Shown here: positions 46,024 through 57,636 of the stretch, in pieces
Layout of the letters: each line of letters begins with the position of its first letter
How positions within the stretch are numbered: the first letter of the stretch is position 1
Assembly (NCBI GenBank): GCA_014529385.2
Contig: CM043949.1
Location: 108,125,977 to 108,189,976 of the forward strand
Origin: Adiantum capillus-veneris
Lineage: Eukaryota > Streptophyta > Polypodiopsida > Polypodiales > Pteridaceae
DNA length: 64,000 nucleotides
Direction: 5' to 3'
Notes under the pieces: generated by a model
Databases searched by the model: none
What the model saw: the letters and a program-made list of their open reading frames with translations, nothing else
What the model was told of the DNA's origin: nothing
Program-made: the position numbers and the translations under genes

Positions 46024-47776
46024 CTAACAATTTTGTCTTTTTTGTAGACCATTAAGCCTCGGGTAGATCACCTATCAAGACTCACCATGGGGGAAGCATC
46101 TAAAGGGGTAGATGATGACTTACCCGATGCATATTTATTCTCTGTGGAAATGGTTCCAAGATGGCAAGAAGATCTTGTGTCTTTAATGACTATAGTACAA
46201 GTGGATTCTCAAATACCAATTTCTATTACACCACAATTGATTGAGCAAACATCCCTATATCAATTGTTGGCAGGAACATTGTATAAAAAAAACAAGGATG
46301 GAATCCTGCTTTTGTGCATTAATCCTAAAGACCAAGAAGACTATTTGAGTCAAGTTCATACCACAATTGTAGGTCTACATTTTGTGCGAGATCAACCTAC
46401 AAATATTAACCTGGTTGGGTGTTTATTGGCCTACCATGAAGAGAGATGTTCATCATTACGTAAATGATTACTCTCAATGTAAAGAAAAAACCGCCATACC
46501 CCATGCCACATTATTCCACATGTTAGTCACACCCCAATGGAGTAGATACCTAGTTGAGTATTTGACTAACAGAATGTTCCCCAAAGACATGAGTAAAAGA
46601 CAAAAAAGAGCAATAGAAATTGAGTCAACCAACTATGCAATGATTGAAAACCAGCTCTTCAACGAGGGAAAGATCAACAGCTCAAACTGTGCACCAATGA
46701 AGAGGAGTATCTTCCTATTTTGGAACAAGCTCACGTAGGTCTAGCAAGGGGTCGGACCACTTCTCTCATGAAACCATAGCCAAATCCATATAAATGACAG
46801 GCATTTGGTGGCCAACTTTATTTGGCTGGTGCAAAAGAATTTGTTCGATCATGCGATACATGTCAACGAGCAAAGATGCCAATGAGAATGGATAACATGC
46901 CATTGTAGCCTAGGAGTACGTGCATTTGCTAAATGGGGTATAGGCTTTATAGGTCCAATAGAATCACCAACTTACAAAACTCAGGCACAATATATTATTG
47001 TGGAAATAGATTACTTAACCAAGTGGGCTAAGGCACAAGCCACCATGAAGAACAACTAGAACCACTGTTGCATTCCTATACGAATGCGTTTTTACTAGAT
47101 ACGGACTTCCTATTGAGCTTGTGAATGATCACGGATTGCATTTTATCAATGAGGTGATAGAATATCCATTAGATGAGTTCATGGTAATCCATAACAAATC
47201 TGTACCCTACCACCCTCAAGAAAATGGTTAAGCAGAACATACAAACAATTTGAGCTTTGTACTAACCAAAATTGCTACTTTAGGCAGAACAGACTAGGAA
47301 ATGCATCTTCACTCTACCTTGTGGGATTATCGAGTTTCTTGTAAAATGGCCTTGAGCACAACTCCTTTTAATTTGGTCTATGTCCTATATGCAATATTGT
47401 TGATGGAATTTTTATTACCCACACTCAGAGTTGCAACAACTGAGTTGGAATGGAAGGGGCATGGATTTTCAGAACGACTCGAGGACTTAAAACATCTAGA
47501 TGAACAATGTTTAGCGGCCATTGCCCACATATACGTACAAAAACAAAAACAAAAACAATTCTTTGACTCGCATTTGTTGACTAAAGTTTTCAAACCAGGT
47601 GATTTAGTCTTAGTTTACTTGTTGAAACAACATATGCCCAAGTTCAAGAAAAAGGACATTGTCCTTTTGTCATTTAAGATGTTTCACCAAATGGGACTAT
47701 CAAGTTAGCCACTGTAGATGCAGAAATCATGGAAAACTGGATTAATGGATATTGAATCCACAAATACAACCTTCCC
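46024..47776 (+). pseudogene. Integrase of the giant element, decayed
   Basis: VDHLSRLTMGEASKGVDDDL is the linker before integrase. A zinc-finger relic (H-x-x-x-H near 46370-46440, then SCDTCQRAK near 46850) follows, then the core: FAKWGIGFIGPIESP, IIVEIDYLTKWAKAQAT (first Asp), GLPIELVNDHGLHFI (second Asp, with DNG changed to NDHG), YHPQENG then TAA and AEHTNN (Glu region), and 47301-47708 with LVYVLYAILLMEFLLP and FKPGDLVLVYLLKQ. An inserted or diverged segment sits near 46500-46790. Frames change at least four times. Confidence 0.7.
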
Positions 47777-48615
47777 TTGACTAATGAACTTCTTCAGAGA
47801 ATGCATGCATCCAAGGAAAGGAAGCTCAAACGACAACAGGTTATTGAGGAGGCTCAAGAAGAAGCTCGCATTGGAGTTCTAAAACAAAAAGCTGCAAGAC
47901 AGCCTGTTCTCCAAGCTATACCACAGAATACTCTCCACATTCAATCCTTAGCAGAGAATGAGGTTGAGACTGATGACGAGTGGTTGGATGGTCTGGATAT
48001 GCGAATCAATGCGAATCTAAACAATGAATACAAAGTCAAAGATTTAGCAAATACAGGAGCTCGAGTCAATGTGGTCAACTATTCTACTTATCGCAAAGCA
48101 ATTACTCAACCACTTGAGTATTGTCGAGCCACGATCAAGGGCTGCAATAAGAGCATCACTCCAACTTTAGGGAAAATCAACTTGAATATTATGGTTAATG
48201 TAATCTCTTGCCCGCATACTTTCATATGTATAGTGGATGAACACATGAATGAGGACCTAATATTAGGTTTTTCGTGGATGAAAGCTTACAAAACAATTCA
48301 AGATTGGGATGCCAGAATTCTAGAACTCACAGTCAAATGAGGACAACTAAAAATACCATTTGGATACAGTAAAGAGGATGGAAAGGGTGATTTCCAATCA
48401 CATAAGCATGAATCATCAACCACAATTATAACTACAAATCCAATAAAGACTTCTATTACTCAACTAATGCAGGGAACCAAGCACGTTTGGATACCCAAAA
48501 GTCAGCTTGACAATCGACGTCAACAAATTTGGGTGCCCAAAAAATTGCTATACACCTCCAACTACCCTAAGGGAAAACCATCGTATCTATCTTTCAATAG
48601 AAACCACCGCTACTA
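47777..48615 (+). pseudogene. Post-integrase coding extension: coiled coil, protease-like fold and WVPK tail
   Basis: After the integrase end, a 187-codon frame gives an Arg/Glu/Lys/Gln helix (SKERKLKRQQVIEEAQEEAR), then VKDLANTGARVNVVNYSTYR, which looks like a retropepsin active-site loop (here N-T-G-A for D-T/S-G), and DLILGFSWMKAYKTIQDWDA, the matching closing strand. After a TGA at 48338 the frame carries on to WIPKSQLDNRRQQIWVPKKL at about 48489-48548. Protease normally precedes RT, so a retropepsin-like domain after integrase is out of place. The same order of blocks occurs at 33-902. Confidence 0.55.
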
Positions 48616-51600
48616 AAGATGAAGGGCCCCAGAGTCCAAATTTTTCCTAATGGCCAAACTACTTTGTTGTTCCGGTGGACTGAACCAAGGAGGGGGGGAT
48701 TCTTGAATAAATTAGCCAATTGTCCTCATAACAAGATAATTGGGGAATGCAATAGGTTAACCCCTTGGTGTGTGTATATATTGTACATAAGTGCCAAAAG
48801 CCATAAATAGTGCAATTTTTACTTATATTGTGTGTTTTTTTTTGGCCAAAATCGTTATGAAAATGGAGCAATCCACAAAAATATATCCAAATAATAAAAT
48901 TAGAAGTGTTTTTGTATTTTTGGGTATAGGATGGAATTTTTTGAGCATTTCGGTTGAAGTTTTCTTTAATTTTTTTAATAAAAGATAATAAAATCTAAAT
49001 AAATAAAAATAATAAGCAAGAATGTTAGAATTGGATTTTGACTCAAACGTCAAATCTCAAAACTCAATGGAAAAGCCATGAAAATTTTGGAGCAATTCCG
49101 ATCAAAAAACTCGGTGGCCACTCCGATTCACTAATCATCTGGAGAAAAATGCAACAAAAGGGTCCATGGATGTCAGTTTTCAGAGATTTTTGATCCGAGA
49201 GTACACTGTATGGCCTATTAAACTCATCGGATAGGGGTGTTGGGAAATTCCAGGTATGTATAATCCTTTGGGCCATTTTTCCTCTCATTTACATTCTAGC
49301 CTTTAGAGAGAGAGCTCCAGGTTGTGGATTTTGGCAACCTTCCATGCTCTCCTATGTCCTGTTTGTTGGCTCTTACACACTCCATCCATGAGGAATAAGT
49401 TCCTAACTATGTCTAGAAGCATTTTGAATATCACATTGTCAACCACACGAGCAATAGGAGGCACGGAAACACAGACCAATCTAGAAAATTTTGGCGTCCG
49501 TTTAACCTCAAACTCAAAGGGAGCACTCTATACCTTACATTGGAATTTTACCAACCTTCAGTGGGCATACAACTAGTGACTAATGACTCCAAGTCAAGCT
49601 CAGCTCAAAAGGGAACTGTCAACCTAATCGGACACACCAACAAGTGCAAGAAACACAACCAAGGGCTTCACCTTCATAATTAACCTAGTAGAAGCTATAT
49701 GGGGCAAGATTAGGGCATAAATTACAATAACTTGTAAAAATTATCTTAGGCGTGCCGAAGATAATCTGCTAGGATGGAAGCATGTTTTGCACACATTTTC
49801 ACATTGGCGTGATTTCCCTACCCCTCACAGACCCCACATCACACTGGTACACTCTTTTCATGCATAATTACTCACAAATGCACTTTAGCACACCAAACAG
49901 ATTGAAGTGCCCCAAAATTGACTTTTAGCCTGTCAATTCAAAAACCACCTTTAGGGGACATCAATAATCAACCCTCCACCACCAACCAGAAACACAAAAT
50001 CATCCCAAATCAGTCATTTTTATCTTAGGCATGCCTAAGATAGAAATGCTACATGGAGGACCTAACTTGCAATTTGAAGATACAGATATGTTCACAATGG
50101 TAAAATAAAGCACCTTGACAAGTTTCATCAAGTTTGGCACAATATAACTCTATCAGACACCAAAAGCTTTGAAAGCGGACACAAATTTATACACAATTCT
50201 CACGACAAGTGTCCAAAATCTATCAAACTTCTTGCATATCACCAACAACCTATACACTTCCTATGCATTCACTCTGACACAAATTTGCATGCACTTGCAC
50301 CCATCTGTATCTTAGGTGTGCATAAGATAAATTTTGTAGAGATTGTGATTTTTAGAGCTCATTTTTGCCTTATTGGTTTTTCTACTTAATTGGGACTTGC
50401 TAAAGTTGGTACGACCAATGAATTGAATGATTGCCTACCAGGTTCACTCTCATCTGCCTCGAGATCTCCAAAGAAGAAAACCATGAAGGAAAACTTTTCG
50501 GAGCTTCCACCATACCTAGTTGTCAAAAGAACAAATAGAAACTCAGCATGTCACTTTATACCATGGCTCATTCATAAGTGTACAAGGATCCAAAGTGAAA
50601 GTTTAGACGTTGCTAAAGGAAGCTCAAGACCTTGTTAAAGAAGAGGAAACCAGGCCACTCTGGGAGAGAATTGACCTTAAAGACTACCTTGAACTAGAGA
50701 CTTGTGGTGTGGACTACAAGAGGTCTTATGAGCTCCTATGCAGCATCACAAAAGAAGGGAAACCATCTCAGACTTAAATGACTCTCCAATAGAGGTGTAC
50801 ATCACAAAGTAAGAGGTTGCTAAATCCCTAAAGCTACAAAGAGGAGGAAAACCCATAAGAGACCGAGGGTTGCCCATAGCTGGCATTTTCACCAGTCAGT
50901 CAACCTCCTTCTAAAATCTAAAGGAAAGAGAGACAGAGGGGGCACTTTGGCTCTATCATCAGCACTTTCATTTCACTGCTAAAAGACCTCCTAGGTACAC
51001 AATTCCAAATCATGCAATTGCTTCCATATTCACACAAGCCTCTAAGAGAGAAGGGCTCACTCATGTGAAAAAGCTAGAGAACATCACCTTCGTGGAAGCT
51101 CCAAAAGTGTTAACACGGATTACTTACCATGATATAGGCCAGGCAGAGCATCTACCACCTGCCCTAGAGCAAAATCTATGGCTACTAAACAAGATTTTTG
51201 ATGAAGAAGAAGTGTAGGCCAGAGTTCCATTAGTGGCAACCAGAGTGAGGACAAGACTAGTCAATGTCCCCAGCCATGAAACAGCTACTGTAGAGATACA
51301 AAAAGAAACAAGGAAGAAGAAGAGACGTCAAAGCAAAAAACTCCTCTTGAAATAATGAAAATAGAAAAAGGGAAAGGAAAGGTAGATGATGCAAAAGCCA
51401 CAAACGGCCACGCCCTGTAGTAGCAGTAGAGGAACCAGCCCAAAAAGAAGCAAGAATAGAAAGAGAGAAGGTGGCTTTGAGCTAGAGAGAGGACTCAAAG
51501 GGATTTTGGAGGAGAAATGGAAACCATCTCCACGAAGGATAAATATTCAAACCAAACACCCCATGTTTGATACTAAGGACGATTCTTGGGCCGGATTAGA

Positions 51601-52707
51601 ACATCTCTATCACCAAGAAGAACATCAACAAGAGTAGGCCAAGGCACAAGAAGAAGACGATACACCACCTAGAGCGGACTCACCTAAAAAAACAAGTCAA
51701 CCCAGCTAAAGAGGTTCCACACTTCTCTCCTCCAAGCGGACCACCAGAACTGGAGGACATAACACCACCACAACCAGAAGAGACCACTCCCCTTGCTAGC
51801 AATATGGAACCAGGATCAAAATCACCCAAAGAAACTCCTAATGAGCAAGTGGATGAACCACTGATCCCAATAGAGACACCAAGTACTCAAGCCCACCAGC
51901 CAAATGAGCAAATCACAACCGAGGCTCCTGACACATCAACGGATCAACTTGAAGTGAGCAACACAAGAAGGTTGAAGAGTCTGGAAGACATAGATGAATA
52001 TGCCAGTATGCACATGATGTGGTGGACACAATGAAAGATGAGATCTATGCTTGCCACCAACAACTCCATAGCTTGTATAAATAACTACGGCTCTGAGACG
52101 AGGAATTGGTTGAACTAATTGCAAAGTCATGAGTGGATTTGGAAGCTCTCTAGACAAGGAATCATCAACAAGAGCAACAAGTCATAGCGGCCACCTCGAC
52201 TCTACAAGAGTCTGCTTACACAATCAATCAGCTATAAATTCAGCTCAACATTGAAAATAATCAGTTGGCATAGTGAAAAGCTAGGTGCCAAGACTGCTTG
52301 GGCTTGATCATTTGGATTGCTATGGAAATTACTTACCACATCGTAGAAATCTTCAATCACTTCCTCATCCAAATCATCATAATCCATGTTCCAGTATCTG
52401 GATCAAGTAGAAAAGCAACACTATGTAGTGGGCTATGCGCACTAACCCATCGAGCATGTACATACTTATTTAAGACATTTATTTTAGCCTTATTAAAAGG
52501 TTCTTTCTAGGGGTTGACCAAACAATTTTTTGGCTCTGAAGGAGAGTTCAAGCCCTGGGGGATTCACCATGAAAAACTTACAGCACCACGTAAGTGCAGG
52601 GGAGGGGTTTTTTTTTACAAGTTATATAATCGTATAAGTTAGGGGCAGGCGCCCAAAAATTTTATCTCCAAATCTTAAAAATAAGGGAGGGGGGTTATCA
52701 TAATTAT

Positions 52708-52740
<33 letters not shown>

Positions 52741-53048
52741 TTACTTGTAGCAATTGGTCATCAACGTGCACTAGAACTTGTATGAATTCAGGGGAAGTTT
52801 TTATCAAGTCACACATCAAATTTTGCGTCAAGAAAGTCATAGATAAGGGATGATTTGGAGCAGGTCAAGGGTTGATTTACACCAACTTTGGATGGGTCAA
52901 AATTGGACAAGTAACTAGAGTGTAGGCCAATCATGCATATAGTTTGAAATTCAAACTACGACACATTGAGGGTACATCTAGTTTGGAAGCAGTTCCTTAG
53001 TACATTGCCAGTCACTATGCTACACACTCTTTGACTAGTTTTACTCAG
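48616..53048 (+). other. 3' region of the giant element, mostly non-coding, with palindromes and a poly(G) run
   Basis: A purine run at 48687-48699 (CCAAGGAGGGGGG) resembles a polypurine tract. Palindromic 22-mers lie at 49742-49763, 50021-50042 (a perfect palindrome) and 50308-50329, the same unit as in the leader. From about 50390 to 52260 there are open plus-strand pieces rich in Glu, Lys and Pro (51386-51637 and 51804-52034, the latter with PSTQAHQPNEQITTEAPDTS). These read like a decayed acidic coding region of a retroelement, family not identified. Thirty consecutive G occur at 52710-52739. Confidence 0.5.
52710..52739 (+). repeat. Poly(G) run of 30
   Basis: Thirty consecutive G on the plus strand, preceded 14 bases earlier by GGGAGGGGGG. 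Such a homopolymer is hard to replicate and to sequence, and it could fold as a G-quadruplex or its true length may differ. Confidence 0.85.
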
Positions 53049-53501
53049 TTAGATCATGTGAGACCTAAATTTTATATGTAAGATAGGGGTATTATATTTT
53101 TCTTCATTGATTGTCATATAAGCGTAGAAAGGGGGGCCATATTCCCCAATATGAGTCGTATATAGGGGTTTTATCAAAGTTATCCGCTCACAGGTGGCAT
53201 CCCATTTTGTACATAGAGTGAATCCCCCGGGGTTCAAGCTCTCCTGAACATTATACCAGCCCTTGTACACCTTCCCTATATTGGGTAACTTAAGATCAAC
53301 CTCACACAAAGATATCATCACAGGCCTCATCACCAAGTATGTGTCCCCAGCATTAGACCAAAAGAGTCTATCACCAATAAGAAATTTCATGGATCGACTC
53401 TTTGTTTTAACTCGTTCTGGTTGCTCTGCTTCCCACTCATAGAAGCCAGCACAAACAAATGTCTCTAAAAAAACATTTCTATTTTGCAAAAGACTCTCCA
53501 T
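53049..53501 (-). CDS. Possible antisense ORF in the 3' region, 150 codons
   Basis: ATG at 53501, stop near 53049. The product has an unusually protein-like composition for this AT-rich region: MESLLQNRNVFLETFVCAGF, YEWEAEQPE, FLIGDRLFWSNAGDTYLVM, GKVYKGWYNVQESLNPGG, ITLIKPLYTTHIGEYGPPFY. It has several Trp and Gly and no low complexity. I recognise no domain. Extra ORFs antisense to pol between integrase and the 3' LTR are known in Tat-lineage elements, which is the best precedent. Equally it could be chance or part of an older insertion. Confidence 0.35.
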   Translation of the reverse strand: MESLLQNRNVFLETFVCAGFYEWEAEQPERVKTKSRSMKFLIGDRLFWSNAGDTYLVMRPVMISLCEVDLKLPNIGKVYKGWYNVQESLNPGGFTLCTKWDATCERITLIKPLYTTHIGEYGPPFYAYMTINEEKYNTPILHIKFRSHMI

Positions 53502-54283
53502 AGTGTAGAAGTTAGTGAAAAAGTCCAGGTATATTAATCTACATTGTAAACTCCTCTCAAACCAAGGAAAGCCAGACTAAGTACTTTGCACTATAGAAGC
53601 TATCGCAAGCTGCAGCAGTGACCGAGAGATCTCACGAACCACCACATGATGGTGTCCTGTCAATAGGTAAGGTAATCCAAGATGAGAGGAAATCCAAACG
53701 CAACAGTCTGCACTATGTAGGGCCTCTGAGAAGAGGTGTGGTCAGACCAAGATGTCTGGACCATGATCATCCTGTAGAAGTAGGAAGCCAGATTGAGCAG
53801 TCTGAGTTGTGAATATCCTCTAAGAAGAGGAAAGGCTAGACCAATTTATTTATGCCATCTTGCCTATATCTCCTGCCTCCAATCCTCCGGTGTCAACCAA
53901 AACACAATACACACCAACAATGCCACCAAACCGCAACTTGTTGTGGCTCTCAATAAGAATGAGCTGGGAGTGGCCTACTGCCCAGGCTGGGGGATAAGTC
54001 AACTATAAGGTTACCGAGGTGAGTCTAAACAAAATCAGCTCAAGGAAAACCCTACAAAAGCCACACTACAGGGCACAGATAAGTCATATAAAGCAGTGGA
54101 ATGGAAAGTTAAAGACCTTGAGATTGAAGCTAGAGAAAATGCAGAGAAGATAAATATCAATCATATTTATGTAGCGGGAGGAGAGATATCATTAGGAAAT
54201 TGACCAACTTAAAGCGTAATTGAGGAAAGCTCAAGTTGTTTCCACGTCATTGGCCACTAGGGGAAGAATAGGTAGATTCCGCA

Positions 54284-55348
54284 ATGCAAGATAAAGATAC
54301 CCTGCAATTTATGGACTTTGAAGCAATTACCACCAAAGAGTCCAGTCTTCAAGAGCTAGATATTTCTCATGATGAAGTTGGACCCTCCGTTCAACCAAAA
54401 ATCTTAACTGCTGAGGAAGAAGAGGCATTAAAGAAGCAAGTGAAAGAGGAGACCAAGACCATCTGGAAGGAAGCCATGCAGCCAGAAGAACAAATACTGC
54501 ATTCCATCAATGTCAGCCTCCTCACACCATCAAATATCAATGAGGCATGGCATCAACAAGATCTACCCTTTCCCCTCATCAAATTTAAAGTACTCCAAAT
54601 CAATGAGAGACTATTCAAGGATTTCCAAGCCAACCCAACACTTGCACATCCCAAATGGCAGGATATTTAATTGAACCGGCACCCCACATATCTTATCTTG
54701 TATACAAATGTGCAAACTCATATCAAACAAGATCATATGCAGTGCCCAATACCAAGAGTTATAAGTTGACATCAGCATTCTCTCCTCCATCAAAAGCGGC
54801 CGACTTGGCTCAACTACCCCAGGTTTCCACCACCTTCGAATAACCAACCCATAGAAACATACATGGTGGAAACATTGTCCTCAACCATTCAGTTGTTTTG
54901 CAGTATTTCGGTTTTAGAGTGTATCATGCTGGTAAAGATTGCAAAAATGCTCCCAACTTGTTTGCAGACTTTTCACCATGGAGAGCAAACAGATGTAGCA
55001 TGGATGTCCTTTCTCAAAGGTGCTAAGGGCTTATGCTATGATTTATTAGGCCAGCCCACAGAAAAAGTGCTCCATGGATTATATATTAGGGTGATGTTTC
55101 TTCCATCCTATTATATACAAACATTTGAAGAAGCATTCTACACGGGCTTCTTCACTTATCGATCCAAGATCTTTGGCCCCGTCATCACCAATCTACGAGC
55201 GAGATTTGTCAGTTACTCCACAGTTGAGCAAATAACTAAGTTAACCATGCACTTTATATCCAATGAAGATAAAGAACTCCACCTCAGATACCAACAAGGT
55301 CTCAAGGAGCACGCACAAAGGACAGCAGCAAGGAAGCTCGACCACTAA
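54284..55348 (+). pseudogene. Sense ORFs before the 3' LTR (unrecognised)
   Basis: Two open stretches. 54284-54670 (128 codons) has an acidic part (ILTAEEEEALKKQVKEETKT) and then LLTPSNINEAWHQQDLPFPL. 54863-55348 (161 codons) is FLKGAKGLCYDLLGQPTEKV and YIQTFEEAFYTGFFTYRSKI, ending in an Arg/Gln-rich helix. A run of stops and a frame change separate them. They lie immediately before the polypurine tract, so they would be 3' accessory ORFs of the element. No family recognised. Confidence 0.45.
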
Positions 55349-55389
55349 TTAGCACCCTAAGTAGCTATGTCGCTGGTGGATGACACATG

Positions 55390-55404
55390 CAAGGAGGGGG
55401 GGAA
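55390..55404 (+). other. Polypurine tract of the giant element
   Basis: AAGGAGGGGGGGAA-type purine run directly before the LTR start TGTTAGCTGCTAAGC at 55405. Confidence 0.75.
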
Positions 55405-56369
55405 TGTTAGCTGCTAAGCTAACAAGAGCCGAAGAAAGAGCATCAAAAGGGATGCCACTCATTTTTTAAAGCCGATTGATTGTATTAAACCCCTTTGTAT
55501 TACTAAGAAATCCCACAAAGTCCAAAGCCATTGTAACATTATCGATTGCCAACAAGTCTAGAAGGGTTGAGAGCCTCCATGTTTCTAATCATATGCAATT
55601 TTAAAGCTTTTTATTGAGCCCAAATAGCTACTAGGATTCCATTATTTGAACCTTGGCTAAGGTATAAAAGCCAACTTTTGTAATTAAAAACCTAAGTTTT
55701 GGATAATGAAAGTAAGTGTTTGCTGCAGAAGCTCAACGTGAGTCTACTGTTTATTTGATTCCTTGTGTCTCTCTCATATAGTGTTGCATTGATATTCCAA
55801 GCATACCAACATGTTTGCAGGTGAAATCTCTTCCACTTAGTGTAATTTTCTCGCGATGAAAGTGTGTTTTTAGTCATGTTGTCTACAAGTTGATTTTGCT
55901 CCCTATGCACAATACACGCACCAAAATTGGTTTTCGACCTTAGGAATAGGTAGAACACGTCTAGAGGAAGCTATAGAGTGCTTTGGACACCAAAATTGAT
56001 TGACCTAAAATAGGCTATTTATCTTAGGCACAATTTTGTCCGAGTGTCAAAAATGGAATTTGAGTTCATGAGAGCGTTAAGGATACTCTGCTCATAATAG
56101 GCATAAAGTTTTGCTGCATTCAGAGACTCATAGCTATGCCAAATCATTGGATCAAGCTTGCAATAAGGAAACTAGTTTTTGATCTCTGACACACATTTGA
56201 GACTAAGATAGGTAGGAGCGGTTTAGACCTGGGTTTTTGGAGAGATTATCTATCTCTTGTAGACTCCATGCACTAGTTGGATCAACTACATACCACGGAT
56301 TGACAATTTTTATGTCTGTGGTTCTTGCTTTGCTAGCATCGACATGGTGAGGCTTGGCAGCCGACGACA
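55405..56369 (+). repeat. 3' LTR (965 bp) of the giant element
   Basis: Begins TGTTAGCTGC and ends GCCGACGACA. It matches 27624-28588 throughout, including TATCTTAGGCACAATT and the promoter-like GGTATAAAAGCC, but with many substitutions, showing an older insertion. Confidence 0.85.
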
Positions 56370-57066
56370 CAAATGCAAGATGTGAGAGGAGGGAGCGATC
56401 AACCCCCCATGACTACCATCAACCACAAGAACTGTTAGTACATCACGCAAACCATATGGCTGCTGTCTACCCAAAAATGCAACTACAAGGTGATGAAAAT
56501 GCTGCTGTCCAGCAATTTTTAGCATGCTCGTACTCATCGGTAGGTCCGAAGAGGTGGAGAGGGTGGGGAATCAATGTCATTGCCCCTAATGGCCCGAAAA
56601 CAGAGAAAACAACAAGGGTATTTGGTTGAAATATGGTGGAAATGCAGAGGATTTTTTATGCAATGATGCAGTAGATGGAAATTCGTATGGGAAAGTAAGA
56701 TCAAAATGGACAGGGCCTAGCACTCTTTCTCTTTGTGATGAAAATGCAGCAGCTATCCAAAAATGCAGCTCCCCAAAAAAACACCAAAGATACACAAAAA
56801 TTATTTTGGAAGAGGAACATTTTCGGCGACAAAAATGTCCAAAAAGTGTAGTGCTGGAAGCCATAAGCATAAACGCTAGCCTGATCTGCAAAAACACAGT
56901 GGAGGGGGATCCTCCATGATGAAAAACATAGATTATGTCGTGTGCCTGGCCTTTTGCAAAATGCTGGCAGATTTGGATTAAAAATGTTGGCTGGCTCTTC
57001 TTGGGAGGAGTACCTTGATGTGAAGATGCACCTTGGATCATCGAGAGCCTGAAGCTATGATACCAT
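56370..57066 (-). mobile_element. Copia-type internal remnant between a partial and a full LTR, minus strand
   Basis: 56366-56420 repeats part of 57119-57183 (GACACAAATGCAAGATGTGAG and CATGACTACCATCAACCACA), so it is probably a fragment of the 3' LTR of a minus-strand element whose 5' LTR is at 57067-57497. Between them lies short non-coding sequence with the primer-binding site at its right edge (TGGTATCATAGCTTCAGG on the minus strand, 57049-57066). No gag or pol survives, so this is a deleted copy. Confidence 0.5.
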
Positions 57067-57497
57067 GTGAGATTGCATATGTGCAGAAGTGTGAGAGAGC
57101 AGAGGAGAGAGAGAGACGGAGACACAAATGCAAGATGTGAGATAAGGGGGTGATCATCCCCCCATGACTACCATCAACCACAAGACCTTGTCTATACAAT
57201 CAGATGATCTCTATGAGATGAGATAAGGAAGTGGGTACCGCCCCTGGGCCTATATATATGTGCCCAAGGGGAGGTAGGGAAAGGATTGGATAAAATCCCC
57301 CACAACCCAACAAAGAAAAATGATATATGGAAATATATGTGGGCACCCGGACAAGGGTGGGCGGTTGGCCCGGAGTGGGCAGTCAAACAGTGATGCACCT
57401 TAACGTAGATACAAAGGGTGGCCAGCCCGAAGGCACACCAGCCGTACATGTATTTCCTAGACCTGTGAAGCAACAGAGTGGTGTAAGTCTAACAATA
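57067..57497 (-). repeat. Copia-type LTR, minus strand
   Basis: On the minus strand it starts TGTTAGACTTACACCACTC (57497) and ends ATCTCACA next to a tRNA-iMet-type primer site (TGGTATCATAGC, one change from TGGTATCAGAGC). The TGTTAG...CTCACA ends are typical of plant Ty1/copia. About 430 bp. Confidence 0.6.
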
Positions 57498-57636
57498 TAA
57501 TGTATGCTAAGGCTTCCTTTTTTCCAAAAATCAAACATTGATTTACCTATAACCAACTCATTTACTCGCTTCGGGCAAAGAGACACAATATGATGCACTT
57601 TTTATACCTCCCAAAACATGACTATACGCCTAAGTG

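Noticed and set aside
48687..48699. Polypurine run after the post-integrase ORF as the end of the giant element
   Set aside because: No LTR starts after it, while a clear polypurine tract and LTR occur at 55390-56369. It may still be an internal secondary tract.
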